A DNA stretch of 64,000 nucleotides from Leptidea sinapis (lineage: Eukaryota; Arthropoda; Insecta; Lepidoptera; Pieridae): contig NC_066276.1 of assembly GCF_905404315.1 (NCBI RefSeq), positions 14,588,001-14,652,000 of the forward strand. Reading direction: 5' to 3'. A program made the translations under genes and the position numbers. Of this stretch, positions 1 to 11,568 are shown in pieces. Every line of letters starts with the position of its first letter. The first letter of the stretch is position 1. The notes beneath the pieces were generated by a model. The model was not told the origin of the DNA. It did not search any database and worked only from the letters and a program-made list of their open reading frames with translations.

Positions 1-132
1 GGCGCTCTGCGAGAGAAAAAATGGTACAAGACACTCTGCTAGGATTTTTTGTAATAAAATATACATTATTGTACTGTCATTGTTATTGCTATAAAATAAT
101 CTTAATCTAGTCCCAGGCTGTCTGATCAGGCT

Positions 133-320
133 GATTCTGTCTGAAGGGCGCCGTAGCCAGTGAAATTACTGGGCAAATGAGAGGGGACGAGCGCAATTGT
201 AGTACCGTACAGAATTTTTGGGTATTTCGAAAATCCTGAGCGGCACTGCATTGAAATTGGTATGGCGTATCTATTACCATCAGCTGAACGTACTACTCGT
301 CTCGTTTCATAAAAAAAAAA
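133..320 (+). repeat. R repeat copy 1 (5'-truncated)
   Basis: Matches the 3' two thirds of the R family seen elsewhere in the window: the segment GTCTGAAGGGCGCCGTAG, the GAGCGGCACTGCATTG block, the CAGCTGAACG block and a terminal run of ten A (311-320). The A tail and 5' truncation fit a LINE-mobilised retroposon. No coding potential. Confidence 0.85.
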
Positions 321-870
321 CTAGTGTATTTATAACGTTTTATAGACGTATAGAGTTATAAAGATTCATAGATAGTGGTACCAAATGGGTCGTGAGAAGG
401 GCTGTATACTCGATTTTATTCATAGACACTAAGTTTATACTTTGCTACACCTGACTTCAGAATGAACTAAAGATTTTACTAAACTAAGTATATATTATAG
501 TACATTATTACGTAAATCTTTTTACGTGTTCGTATCTTTTCGTTAAAGTGTAAACTCATTTAAAAGCGAGCAATAAAACAATTTCCTGTGGCATTACACA
601 TCGCAAAACCAATTAAGACTATTAAATATTTGCCAATAATACAATGGGATGAAATTATTTTAACAAATGACACGCGGCGGGACAATGAGAATACAAGGTT
701 TATTCGGTAAAAGCCGACGCGAATTCGTTCATCCGATTAGCGCATCCAATAAACAACGAGCCAGCGCCGTTATTAATTTTCGATTGATTCAGAAGTTGTA
801 AACATTTTTTGGATCCGATTTAAATATTAAAACAGAGAAGGACCGGAGTCGGTGTGTGTTCGTTTTTTAA
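321..870. other. AT-rich stretch without recognised gene
   Basis: Nothing recognisable. The last 200 bases or so could be the 5' flank or a chimeric leader of LINE X, but no motif decides this. Confidence 0.4.
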
Positions 871-2540
871 GGTTTTAGATTTAATATTATAAATTTTATT
901 ATTAAATATAACGTAAGACTTTCAATGAGTCTTTTCATTCTTTCTTTTAAGGATCATTTTCCTTTAGCTGTTGAATTCGATTTTGAAGTAATTGTACCAA
1001 AAAGTGTTATTTTAAATAAAACACTTGTTAATAAAATTCAATGGGGATATAGGACCTCAGACCAGCAGTGTAATTATACCGAATTATGTAGTCAATATCT
1101 AGATAACTATAAATATAATAACGATCATAGCTATCTCCCTGTAAATATGATGAAAACGAATGTAATACCGATCGTTAAAAACAGAGCTGGTGACGTCTCC
1201 GACCCTAAAAACTACCGCCCTATTTCTCTCACAACAATATTTTCAAAAATTTTTGAGAGATTGTTAATATCCCACTTAAATTGCAATATCAAATTACACT
1301 GCGGTCAGTTTGGTTTTCGTAGCGGTTTATCAACAGACTTAGCCATTTTTGCCTTAAAAAGTACTGTTAACTATTATCTCACTAGGGAAACATCCGTATA
1401 TGGATGTTTCCTGGATCTGAGCAAAGCATTCGATACTATTAATTACAATATTTTGTGGAATAAACTGCGAGCTACCAAAGTACCTAGCAGGATAGTGGAC
1501 TTGTTACAGTTTTGGTATACAAACCAAATTAACCAAGTAAAATGGCAAAATGATTTTTCCGATACCTATCGGTTAAATTGCGGCGTTAGGCAGGGTGGTC
1601 TGACGTCACCGATTCTATTTAACATCTATGTAAATGAACTGATCGGGGAACTGAGCAGTGCTAGGGCAGGCTGCCAGATTGGAGGCGTCAGCGTTAACAA
1701 TCTGAGCTACGCTGATGACATGGCTCTGCTCAGTCCCTCGGTCTGCGGCTTGCGTAGCCTTATTGTCATTTGTGAAAAATATGCGGAAAAACATGGATTA
1801 TTGTATAATGTGTCTAAAACTAAAGTTATGATATTTAAATTCAAAAAAGGTCCAGAAAATGTACTGCCTATAAAACTATGTGGCTCAGAACTGCAATATG
1901 TGACTAAATTTAAATATCTAGGACATGTACTAAGTGAGACGATGAAAGATAATGAGGACCTAGAGAGACAGAGAAGGTCACTGGCAGCAAAAAGCAATAT
2001 GCTGGCTAGGCGTTTCGCCCGCTGTTCCCGACAAGTAAAGGTCACCCTGTTCAAAGCCTACTGCCAGGCACTCTACACCTCTCAGCTCTGGTACAATTAC
2101 ACCAAAGCCACCTTTGACGCTCTCAGAGTGCAATATAACAATGCGTTTCGGTCTCTGCTGGGGTTGCCATGGAGGTGTAGCGCGTCGGGTATGTTTGCGA
2201 TGCACAGGGTTGACGATTTTTATGCTGTAATGCGTAGGGCTAGAGCGGGATTTCTGACGAGATTATATAATAATCGTAAAAATTGTATATTGAAAACGGT
2301 AAAACATTACCACCGAAACATACCAAAATTTTTTCTTATATAATAATGTTATTTTTAATATTTTTAATTTTCCATTTGTAATTTATACTTTTTAATTCTA
2401 ATTTATATAAAACTTCTTTTACTAATTAATGTTATCTAATTAAGTAATGTTGTATACCTTTTTTAATGCAAAATTGGCTATGGATGATATAATCTGTCCG
2501 AAATAAAATATTTTTATTTTATTTTTATTTTTATTTATTT
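871..2540 (+). mobile_element. LINE X, 5'-truncated and internally deleted
   Basis: A non-LTR retrotransposon remnant of jockey/CR1-like type. It has one long open frame (see the CDS), about 150 bases of 3' UTR and a simple T/A-rich tail (about 2500-2540, TTTTTA-like units) where the LINE ends. The frame is open back to 871. The endonuclease domain and any ORF1 are missing, so it cannot move on its own. Confidence 0.85.
925..2343 (+). CDS. LINE reverse transcriptase (partial, 472 codons)
   Basis: Reverse transcriptase of a LINE. Visible motifs: PKNYRPISL (about residue 96), the catalytic block FLDLSKAFD (from about residue 162), GVRQGGLTSP (from residue 220) and YADD (residues 262-265), which carries the two catalytic aspartates. 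A C-terminal LINE domain follows. The first residues, SFKDHFPLAV, look like the end of an APE endonuclease (SDHxP motif). They are followed by only about 60 residues before the RT, where a normal linker is much longer, so an internal deletion probably joined the two. The RT itself has no stop or frameshift. The ATG is probably internal to the original ORF2. Clade is uncertain: jockey/CR1 group. Confidence 0.85.
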   Translation: MSLFILSFKDHFPLAVEFDFEVIVPKSVILNKTLVNKIQWGYRTSDQQCNYTELCSQYLDNYKYNNDHSYLPVNMMKTNVIPIVKNRAGDVSDPKNYRPISLTTIFSKIFERLLISHLNCNIKLHCGQFGFRSGLSTDLAIFALKSTVNYYLTRETSVYGCFLDLSKAFDTINYNILWNKLRATKVPSRIVDLLQFWYTNQINQVKWQNDFSDTYRLNCGVRQGGLTSPILFNIYVNELIGELSSARAGCQIGGVSVNNLSYADDMALLSPSVCGLRSLIVICEKYAEKHGLLYNVSKTKVMIFKFKKGPENVLPIKLCGSELQYVTKFKYLGHVLSETMKDNEDLERQRRSLAAKSNMLARRFARCSRQVKVTLFKAYCQALYTSQLWYNYTKATFDALRVQYNNAFRSLLGLPWRCSASGMFAMHRVDDFYAVMRRARAGFLTRLYNNRKNCILKTVKHYHRNIPKFFLI

Positions 2541-2836
2541 AATGTTCGTATGTGTATTAATGGTGTACTGATTAACATATGTCATATAATTAACTACTTA
2601 CTAAGTGTGGCAAGATTAATTATAATACAGGTTTATTGATAGTTTTTGATAAAAAGTTTACTCAAAGGTAAAATATTATAACACCAGCTTCAACGTAACT
2701 TATGCCTGCAGATAATAAATTGAAAAATTGGTATAAAATATTAAAATATATACTTAATGTATGTACTTATGTAGATACTTTTAATGATTTGCATTTTCTA
2801 CACCATCTTTTCCTTTACAACGATAATTTTTTTATA

Positions 2837-3300
2837 TCTATATAACTACACATTAGAAATCAAAGTCCTCCGTCGCATCTGTCTGTTTGTGTGTTCAAGA
2901 TAAACTCAAAAACTACTCCACCTATCTTCACACTGTTTCGACCAATGGATAGCAAGGTTCTTGAGAAAGATTTTAATATATAATTTGTTAAGTTTTTGTA
3001 TATATTTTTGTATATTTTAACGAAATTTGTTGGAGATATTGGTAAGAATAAGCCGTCTGGGAGCTTTGAACGAAACCCTTTGAGATATAACAAAATTATG
3101 TATGATGAAATTATGAAGATATAAGAGAATATTAGAAATGTATCTTATAAAGGTCTACTGATAAGTCAACGATGGCATGTGTCTATCTATTAAAGATAAC
3201 ATACTATATACATTTTAATGTTTTCAAAATTGGCAATTATAAAACGGAAATGTAAAAGCCGTGTGCACAAATACCATATCAATCCGATTCAGATTTAAAT
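2837..3300 (+). mobile_element. Helitron-like element Q, copy 1
   Basis: Starts A|TCTATATAACTACA and shares CTGTCTGT...AAACTCAAAAA, CCAATGGATAGC, CCTTTGAGATATAA and GGCATGTGTCTATCT with Q2 (43585-44105) and, reversed, Q3 (58180-58520). The 3' end is degraded and no CTAG terminus is seen. Non-coding. Bases 2541-2836 upstream hold nothing recognised. Confidence 0.6.
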
Positions 3301-3769
3301 AATCGCACAATGAACACCCACTTAATTCCATAAAGATCCTACACTTTTAGTTTCGTAGTTTTTTTCTTTATCTAAAGGTATCTTCCCTAATAAATGCAAT
3401 GTTAACATTAGTATTTATTTCGTTAAATAAAGTTTCATAGATAATTTGACTAAAGGAAAGGTTTACAACATGCGCCCAGAGACGAGACGCATCCGGCCAG
3501 CCCTCCATTGGTAATTTCCTCTTTTATGTGCCTTTACTGCGTGACGGTATACCATTTTCCTTTTAAGTTAAGTCTTGACTGTGATGTAGCATAATAATTT
3601 GTTACATATAAAGGCTATTGTCTCGTATCGATGCCTTAATTTAAACAGGGTAAAGATTTGCATTTGTGTTTGTAATAAATAAGCACAAAAACTACTTGTC
3701 CCTATTTGTAAATTTTTCACTAGAGATATATGAGAATATTTTTATTTAAAATATATAATTAATAAACAG
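3301..3769. other. Gene-free stretch
   Basis: AT-rich with no ORF or repeat that I recognise. Confidence 0.4.
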
Positions 3770-4050
3770 ACGCAGTGGAGTTCAGATATATAACAACCTG
3801 CCCTCAATAAGAAATGCCAAAACATTGACTTCCTTTAAAGCGAGCCTTCAAAGGCATATACTCAATAATTATGAAACGTTTCAATAACATAAGTGGGATG
3901 TTTTAAGTCTTATCTATTTGCCTAACATTGTATTGCATACTGTACCTACCAAAATCATTGTTTGTAAGTACCTACTTTAATTGTTAAAATGTTAATTTCT
4001 CATGTAAGTGGCAATAGGTCTTAATGAGAATAAAGTTATTGAAACTTAAA
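3770..4050 (+). mobile_element. LINE 3' end, same family as insert G
   Basis: The 5' part translates to a LINE C-terminus (SGVQIYNNLPSIRNAKTLTS, then a basic helix). The 3' UTR contains CATGTAAGTGGCAATAGG and AATGAGAATAAAG, which matches the 3' UTR of LINE G at 54190-54252. A 5'-truncated dead copy. Confidence 0.7.
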
Positions 4051-4556
4051 TATCAGGAATTCTACGTAAATAACCATTATGTTAAAATTGCTAACTATAA
4101 TAGTAGCCAATGTTTGTTTGAAATACTTTGCTAGGCTAAGCTGCAAGGCGTTACACTTCTTAATTTCATGCTATACAATTTCGCCTGAACTTAGTTGAGG
4201 TGAACGACTTGTGTTTTATATTTTTAGCCTTATAAGTCATATTTTAACATTGTTTTTTACCAATGGGAGGTTTGTTAGTTCAAGATGGCGACTTGGTGAG
4301 ATGGATCGCCAAGCATCATAATCCTGACTCTATTTGTGAGATTATTGCGCTAATGAACATAATATCTATTGTCTTAAAGTGACTATTACAAGCGAATACG
4401 GGTTTTTCAAGAGTCCTTAAGATTTCGAGAATTTTCGCTTTTAGCTTAAAATGATAATAATTTCGCAGAGACGAATAATCGACTTTATGGTGTGCACTTA
4501 TATTAGCACGAAACCTGATCTTTGGCACAAAGACACCAAAGATATTGGTCATTAAA
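4051..4556. other. Gene-free stretch
   Basis: AT-rich sequence. The short frames present show no recognisable domain. Confidence 0.35.
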
Positions 4557-4608
4557 CACACCTTCCTTTAAAGGCCGGCAACGCTCTTTTGATTCCTCTG
4601 GTATTGGA
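4557..4608 (+). repeat. Short LINE F 3' fragment
   Basis: The segment around AAGGCCGGCAACGCTC matches the C-terminal coding end and 3' UTR of LINE F (compare 59110-59160 on the minus strand). About 50 bases remain. Confidence 0.6.
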
Positions 4609-4616
4609 CACTACAC

Positions 4617-5365
4617 ATTTATTTTATTTATTTATTTAGAGACTTAAAAAAGTGAAAACCATTTACACCATAATTTATAGACCAAAGCATTAGATTAAAA
4701 CTTAAGGCTGGTGATTGCAACTGGCAGCCCAATTAGACCTAAGTCTGTGCTAGAGCTGCCCAAAAATCCTCGGCCTAGTTGTTAAAAAATTAAATATTAA
4801 AGTTTTCTAATTTAATCTAAAATTTTAATCTTATGAATTATTTACCTGACGTAACTTAATTATTATTAGTTTTATTTGGATTATCATACATATATAAGAA
4901 ACAATAAGAAAATTTATAAAAAAAAGAGTAATATATATATAAAATATAAGTAATATTAGTGCAACAGTGTTATTGTATTAAGTTTGAAGTATAGTTACTT
5001 GTACATAGTAAATATGATAAAGTGTCCGTGATAAATACAAATAGCATTAGCATCAACAAATCTTGTCATAAAGACATTTAAAGTTTTCAATAGAGCAGAC
5101 TAGCAAATATTTCTTCATATCCAACTTTAATTTTTTTTTTCGAGAGGGGTTTTGAGCACATAGAATTACGATAGATGCCTCCGGAGGGAGGTTGTTGAAT
5201 AATTTTGGCACCGCAGCTGAAAAATGTCTTTTTGCGAATCCAGACGTTCGCAGTGGAACCAAACATCTTTGTTTTTTCGCCTAAGGTGACTCTGAACTTG
5301 CTCAATCATCACGTTCCATTCAACAAATAACCTGGCTACCTGTATTGAAAGTCCCGTCAAAATAA
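4617..5365 (-). mobile_element. LINE M 3' remnant
   Basis: On the minus strand 5360-5050 encodes a LINE C-terminus split over several frames (NNLPPEA block, KRHFSAAVPKLFNN). It is followed by a long 3' UTR and an ATTTATTTA-rich tail at 4617-4640. At least two frameshifts. 5'-truncated, no RT core. Confidence 0.6.
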
Positions 5366-5803
5366 ACAGACAGATGCAACACTCGATACAAATCGTAATA
5401 TAGAATATGATATTATGTTCAAAACAATTCGTTGATCGTATTAATGTTTCTCTACGGGCTACATGAAACTGTAACTGACAAATGGAATTATTATTTCTGA
5501 ATGCCGTTCTCCTCGCAAATGTACAAACAATGATTTCAACAGTAATTTGCGTTACAAACTTAGTGTACGCAGCACTGAACGTAATAAAGTGAGTTCTCTT
5601 TAATTGTACGTTAACGTAAACATTTCTTCCGTTTCTGTAACAAACTTTCTGTTTGTTCCACGAGGCAACTTCTGCAAGAATAAATAGGAAATCTCAGTGT
5701 CTCTAAATAGTGGTCGGATTCAATATTTGTTGGAACCTTACACAACTATTTCTCGCTGTGTTATCCATTGTTATATTCGGTAAATAATACTTTGAATATA
5801 ATT
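5366..5803. other. Gene-free stretch
   Basis: No recognised gene or repeat. Confidence 0.4.
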
Positions 5804-5905
5804 TACCAGTGGGAGGCTCCTTTGCACAGTTTGCTGGCTGCCGTGAAGCAGTAATGTGTAAACATTATTGTGTTTCGGTCTGAATGGCGCCGTAGCTAGT
5901 GAATA
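5804..5905 (+). repeat. R repeat copy 2 (3'-truncated, internally deleted)
   Basis: Begins with the R 5' end ACCAGTGGGAGGCTCC and runs to GGCGCCGTAGCTAGTGAA, then stops. About 35 bases between TGCACAG and GCCGTGAAGC are lost. It lacks the 3' half and tail, so it was cut after insertion. Confidence 0.85.
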
Positions 5906-5906
5906 C

Positions 5907-6147
5907 CTCGAAAGGAAAAAACGACACCTTAATAGAATCACTTTGACCGTCCGTTTTGTTTGTCAAAAGCCTTTATCTCGGGATTGCGTGGAGGTATCCT
6001 ATTGAAATTAAAATGATATACTCAAATCGAGTTTCTTCAAGTTGTAAAAAAATCATACTTCTAAGTTACGGCAAAAAAAGATACGGCCTTTTACGGGGAA
6101 AACAACGGTTTTTTTGGCACTTGCGATGGAATTAAAATTTATAGGAT
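5907..6147 (+). repeat. Dispersed lepidopteran-type repeat
   Basis: The segment TTTGACCGTCCGTTTTG ... TTTATCTCGGGATTGCGTGG ... AAGATACGGCC ... GGCACTTGCGATGGAAT resembles a dispersed repeat I remember from moth and butterfly genomes. Single copy in this window, so the call rests on memory. Bases 6148-6440 are AT-rich with no feature. Confidence 0.35.
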
Positions 6148-6443
6148 ACCATCTGTTGTACTTACTTTGTGTTCTTTGATTTGATTTGCATACCGATGCC
6201 AAAAGAGTACTTTGTAGAACTTTTTTTGTTTGTCTGTTTATATCTATTTTAATATAATATATCAATAATATAATATATCTATATATATTATATTAAATTC
6301 CAATTTTGCATGAATATTAAAAGGAGGATGGGACAACATAAATACTACATATTATCACGCTAATGGTATGGTATGGTATAGGGGCTCCTGTTTCCGCAAT
6401 TAAACCACTAGCATGGGTCCATTTTGCGTGCAGTAATGGCCAG

Positions 6444-7000
6444 TTACTCCAACCAGCCCAGCTCCTTCCAGAAGTTCAGAACATTCCTGGGGTGCTCGCA
6501 TACTTCCTGGAGCGACCTCGTACTGGTTAAGGTTTTTGCCCGCTGGTTGGCTACCCCTGCACATTCCAGGATTACGTGAGCGACCGGGCCTCGGCCAGAC
6601 AGCCTCTGCACTTAGGACTGTCCGTTTCCCGATTGTGAAGATGGTGTTTGTTTAGTGATGTGTGACCCGTTAGGGTGCCCACCATTATACGGATGTCATG
6701 TCTGTTGAGGCTGATAAGTCTATGTGTCAGTTTGGGCGACAGTGCAGGTATCGCCTCCTTCGACTGTCTACAGCTTGAGACATTCATCCATCGGTTGTTG
6801 TGTAGGTCGTTGGTGAGAGAGCGTATCCACGAGCGCATTTGGCTGAAGGGCAGTGGCAGAAGTGGCAATGGACCAGTCACTATATTTGCGGATGCCCGCC
6901 TTGCAAGCTCATCCGCTGCATCATTTCCCAGCGAACCGCTATGTCCCTTGATCCATTGCAGACTTACCCGGTTATAAGAGGCAACTTGTTCCAGGGTTTA
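6444..7000 (-). pseudogene. LINE J remnant: RNase H end and C-terminal zinc region
   Basis: The minus strand encodes the end of a LINE ORF2 of the RNase-H-bearing (I-like) group. From 6996 down: QWIKGHSGSLGNDAADELAR, the last part of an RNase H fold with its conserved aspartate. A linker follows, then GTLTGHTSLNKH and a cysteine-rich segment (CRGC). The frame breaks near 6590, and the remaining C-terminus (ending WKELGWLE and a stop at 6444-6446) continues in another frame. 5'-truncated, with RT and endonuclease absent. It resembles the fragment at 25071-25280. Confidence 0.75.
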
Positions 7001-8566
7001 TTATTGTCACGCTAAATGCAGGCATAGTATTTTTGCTGCTTTGTACAGTTCACGCGACGACGACGTCGCTTTTTAAAAATATAAATAAAAACTTTAATAA
7101 AAAAAGACCGACCTCAAAAACACTATTCAAAAAAAAATAGATCTATAATGTGCACTAAAAAGTATAAAAATAATTTTAATAATAATTAATCAATTTAAAA
7201 ATAATTAATAAGTTCTCGTCATGATAATTGTTATTTTTGGGATCGGTTTTCTCTCGCCTCTCTCCTCTAGCCGTCGCGCGTGCGACTCAAGCACACCTAT
7301 AACTATGTAATATGTGATTACAAACCTACCTTGGCTGACAACATAAAAAAAAATACCACGGAATTGAGAACCTCCTCTTTTTTAAAATAACAAATGAAGA
7401 AGTACTACTTATTATTTGTTATGGAGGCAAAAATTTTAAAGCATTTAATGTGTATATTGCACATATATAAACATTATAAATAGTACTAACGGCCCTAAAA
7501 CAGTTTAACAATACTATGTGTTTGAATGCATTGATTTAATCAAATTATTATTATCAATGGAAATTTACAGCAAACAAATTACTTCATTTGATTTCATACT
7601 CATCGGTTTCACGATAAAATTAACTCCGACCAATCGTACATTTTGTGTCCTAGTTCACGTTAGCAGCTATAAGTCAGTCTTCCGAAAGATTAACCAAACT
7701 CAAATGTAGTGTAAGGATTAATGAACTATCTTGCTCCGAGGCAAGCTTGACTGAATTAAGCTGTCCGGTGCCTAATATAATTGGATCTGACATAACCATG
7801 TATGACATACCTACCTCTGTACTAATACCTATGTTATGTTAACAGTAAAACATTACCTACACTGTGGGAAATCGATGTTTCCTATATTAATTTCTTCGTT
7901 AAAGTTTCTAAATAAAACGTAGTTATAATAGAGCGATAGTTCAAAACCAGCAAAGAATAAATCTCGTTTAAAATATGTGTTCAAATATATTATAACAACT
8001 TAAGCAGCACTAATATGGTACCTTACGATACAAGTGCGCAAAGTAGGTCGTTCCCGCACGGGCGAAGCGAGTGCAGGATGACCCACGTGCGCACGAGTAT
8101 CGTATACTATTTTTCCTATTCAGTTGCGCAAAGTTCGACCACTAAAATTATTTCGAAAATTCCCGCACCTCTTGTCAACGTGTGGGAAAGTGGTACTTTG
8201 CGAACGCAAATGCATGCGCAAAATCGAATTTTGCGCACGAATATAAAAAAAATATTATACCACCTACAAATGATAAAAGGAACTCATTTTATAGTTTCTT
8301 TACCTCTAAGAAGTGTCATTGACTCTATTGCTATCTAAATGGTTTTATTTATCGTAAGTTTCAATTATTCCACTATTCGTTAATAAAGTAATATGTTTCA
8401 CCTCTAGAGGAGACATCCTCAGGAGATGTTAACTCAGCGAACTCTGTTGTTTCTCGTTCCAAAGATTCCAAAAGTTCAAGGAAATAACACTTACGAGATC
8501 TCATACTATTTAGATAATTATGGATTTCTGCACAAAAAAAATGTAGTTTCTTATTGAAATAAAATA
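7001..8566. other. Gene-free stretch with GC-rich patch
   Basis: Mostly AT-rich. 7095-7255 has a decayed repeat (AGACCGACCTCAAAAACACT). 8026-8104 is unusually CpG-rich, with an inverted pair (ACGATACAAGTGCGCA at 8027, TGCGCACGAGTATCGT reversed near 8088). A 107-codon frame at 8015-8338 crosses this patch but has no recognisable domain. Confidence 0.4.
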
Positions 8567-8740
8567 CTTTATAAAGAATAAAAACGCGTGTAATTGTAAC
8601 TTTGTTTTCAAATATGATTTTTGCGTAAAAGTTACCAGTTTCTTTTTTTCAGTGGGACGAGATAGTAAAAATGTAACTTTAACGCAAAAATGTAATGTTA
8701 AAACAAAGTTACAATTACACGCATTTTAATCCTTTAATAG
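8567..8740. mobile_element. MITE L, copy 1 (long inverted ends)
   Basis: Left arm (8567-8607) and right arm (8700-8740) are inverted copies built around ACGCGTGTAATTGTAACTTT. Inner sequence GCGTAAAAGTTAC / GTAACTTTAACGC extends the pairing. Length 174 bases, non-coding. A second copy is at 39058-39382. Confidence 0.7.
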
Positions 8741-9823
8741 TATAATTTTAAATAAGTAAGGCGAGTCTTAATCTAAGAAAATACTATATTTTCTTATTGC
8801 AAGTCCGACAAGAAGCGGTAGGGAATCTACCGTTGTAAAAAATAATATAATACTGCTTATATGATGGCGGTCGTTTTGTTAAAATTTGCTTTAATAGTTT
8901 TAAATATTTGGCGAAAATTTTGTTATTTACTCTACCTATAGCAATTTATGCGATACATGCCTGCTGACAGATGGACGGATACTCGAACAAACAGCGAAGG
9001 CATAGTAAAAGGTAACAGGATTATCCTTCGGGTGTGGAACTCTGAAAATGGATGGAGCAATCGAGTCGTGCTTTTTAAGCTATTGCATAGCTTCTATCGC
9101 GGGCCTTGAGCGTGGAGACCGAATCCAGAAATTCCGTAACGAAAATAACCTAACACTTACTTACTAGATCTATATAGATATTTCTATGTCTTTTTGTGCA
9201 GAAGGTCTCAGGTCCGAGCCTGGGGTACGTCTTGATTTTTTTTAATTTCTTTTTTTTTTAATACGTTTTTTAATTTTATTATTATGACAAGCATTTTTAT
9301 TTAATTTCACCTGTCCCGTTGTCTGTCTGTAATCAAATCTTGCAAGTTAAATTTTACTCACTTCCCGTTTACTTTTTTTTTAAATTAATTTTATCAAAAA
9401 AAAAATACTGCATAAATAAAATAAATAAATAATTATAATTGCATAAGTTGATAAAAAATGCTATGCAATAGCTTTACCGCGACAGTCCCCGAGTGCCACA
9501 CGTCTTTTTATTTTCTATTTATCACCTACGAGCTTCATGGTCTATGAGCTGATTGAAATATTTTTTATATTAAAAATGTGCTTCCAGCATAGTCCCATTA
9601 TAATTTATCCCAGTATAAAGAGATTCTTATGAAATAAAAAGTGCTAGATATCTCACTGATCTGCTGATGCTGGCAGGTGCATTTGCACCTCAATTGTATC
9701 GAAGTCAGACTCATTGCAAAATTGATACTGAGAGGCCCATATTCGCAATAATATAATTTTATAGATAGTATTGATCTAGGACAAAAACAACTTTAAACTT
9801 AGGCAGTACATACATACCATTGA
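8741..9823. other. Gene-free stretch with repeat debris
   Basis: 8935-9055 (CCTGCTGACAGATGGACGGA ... CTTCGGGTGTGGAACTCTGA) resembles a dispersed repeat. A related segment is at 38390-38472. AGCTATTGCATAGC near 9078 recurs near 9465 on the other strand. The T-rich block 9230-9420 has no feature. Confidence 0.4.
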
Positions 9824-10098
9824 GTTTTTTTATGTTAATAAGGGTCGAGACGAGCAGGACGTTCAGCTGATGGTAATTGTTACACCCTACCTATTACAAT
9901 GCAGTGCCGCTCAGGATTCTTGAAAAACCCAAAAATACTGAGCGGCTCCACAATTGCGCTCGTCACCTTGAGACATAAGATGTTAACTCTCATTTGCCCA
10001 GTAATTTCATTAGCTACGGCGCCCTTCAGACGGAAACACAGTTATTGTGGTACCCATAATCTAGCCGGCATCCTGTGCAAAGGAGCCTCCCACTGGTA
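9824..10098 (-). repeat. R repeat copy 3
   Basis: Near full-length R copy, reversed. It starts at the T run (tail) followed by AGGGTCGAGACGAGCAGGAC and ends GGAGCCTCCCACTGGTA. The hairpin/GTTGTGG core (about 50 bases) is deleted. Confidence 0.9.
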
Positions 10099-10725
10099 TA
10101 GTAGTAAGACGAAATAGTTGCACAAAATATTTAAAAAGTAAGAAAAATAAAGTTTTGAACAAATTATTTGGAACCAAAGTTCAAGTGTTTGAACTCTCTC
10201 CATAACATAAAACTCTTTCCTATAAATATTAGCATTAGCTCCCAGTGTCCTGTGTAATGGCCCGTAGGAACACGGAGAACTTTTAAATTAGCAAGAGATT
10301 GTGGAGTTATCGCTCGGAAAATCGACAGAATCCTGAAGGTGACGAGGCAACTAAACTTTACTTTGTATATTGCAACAAACTTGCTTTGATTGCTGTAATA
10401 AAATGTTCCGAGTTAAATAAACAAATTACTGTTAGCCATTGCAACATGAATGTTCTAAATTGCATTTTCACTCGTAATGTTATGTTGACTAAGACAATAA
10501 GGTGGAATTAGTTACCCAAAACATTAGTATTTTTAAGAGTTTTCATTTATGTTGCTCTGTTAGTTTCATATTGCAACTAATTTTAAAACTCAACTTAGCT
10601 GAATTTTTACAAACACGGTTTTATTTGATGCATGGTTTAAATGAATTCATTTAAATCCAATATAGTTTTAATTTTAGATAGTTTTCGATACATTCATAAA
10701 TGCTCGTTAAAAATAAGTCCATCTA
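10099..10725. other. Gene-free stretch
   Basis: Nothing recognised. Confidence 0.4.
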
Positions 10726-10945
10726 CGGCCGTTTTCAATAACCCATCTATCCTTAGTTTAACTTACGGATACATTGCTGTCACCGTTTAATGACAAGATC
10801 TTATCTATCCATAGTTGTGTCTAATATAGTTATAGCCCAATGCTATTTGTCAATAAGTTATTGAAATGTAAATAAGCGAAAAAGAATAGATTTGCCTACC
10901 TCTAGTAAGTTAAACTAAGGATAGATAGGTTATTGATAACGGCCG
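10726..10945. mobile_element. MITE E (PIF/Harbinger-like), copy 1
   Basis: Inverted ends of about 42 bases start CGGCCGTTTTCAATAACC and end, reversed, CGGCCGTTATCAATAACC. They continue through CTATCCTTAGTTTAACTTA. Flanks are CTA and TTA, near the TWA duplication typical of PIF/Harbinger. 220 bases, non-coding. It shares only its extreme ends with the E2 copies. Confidence 0.7.
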
Positions 10946-11202
10946 TTAATTTTGATATTTTATGTCGTAAAAGGAGACTATTAAAAAAATAACAATACCT
11001 ATAACTGAATCGGTATTTTATTTATATCTTACTTCTTTCATAGACATCATAGGTCATTATATTGTTAACTTACACGATACCCCATTTAAGCCTTTATTCT
11101 TGGCGAACCAACCTTAGACACTACATGATCAGATTGTACCTTGAAACACAAATTGATTGTACATTGACCAGATATATGTACAATACAAATGTGTAACCAA
11201 AT

Positions 11203-11568
11203 TCAAAAGAATTGTTGAAAAACGTTACTATAACATAAATGATTTTCTTATTGATACCACAGATTTGGAATGGAGCGAACTCCCTCAGGCTATTTAATTT
11301 TACATATTTTAATTGTACGATATTCTATCATCATCATCATCGTCCACTGCTGGATAAAGGCCTCCCCCATAGATGCGCACGACGATCGGTTCTACGCTGC
11401 ACTCATCCAACGTATTCCGGCGATATTGTATGTTTTAACCAAATTAAAAAAGGCCCACTGAGTTTCTTGCGCCCATTCTTCTCAGGTCTGAGGCATACCA
11501 TTTCAAATGGGAGGAGTTTTTGACGTTTTAAATCCTATTTTGAATATAAATATTTGAATTTGAATTTA
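11203..11568 (+). mobile_element. Jockey-type LINE 3' end, interrupted
   Basis: 11203-11301 encodes a jockey C-terminus (FKRIVEKRYYNINDFLID ... stop). The 3' UTR resumes at about 11440 with GCCCACTGAGTTTCTTGCGC and ends in AAATATTTGAATTTGAAT. Between (11327-11430) sits another repeat, ATCATCATCATC...CCACTGCTGGATAAAGGCC, of a kind common in moths. 10946-11202 shows nothing else. Confidence 0.65.
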
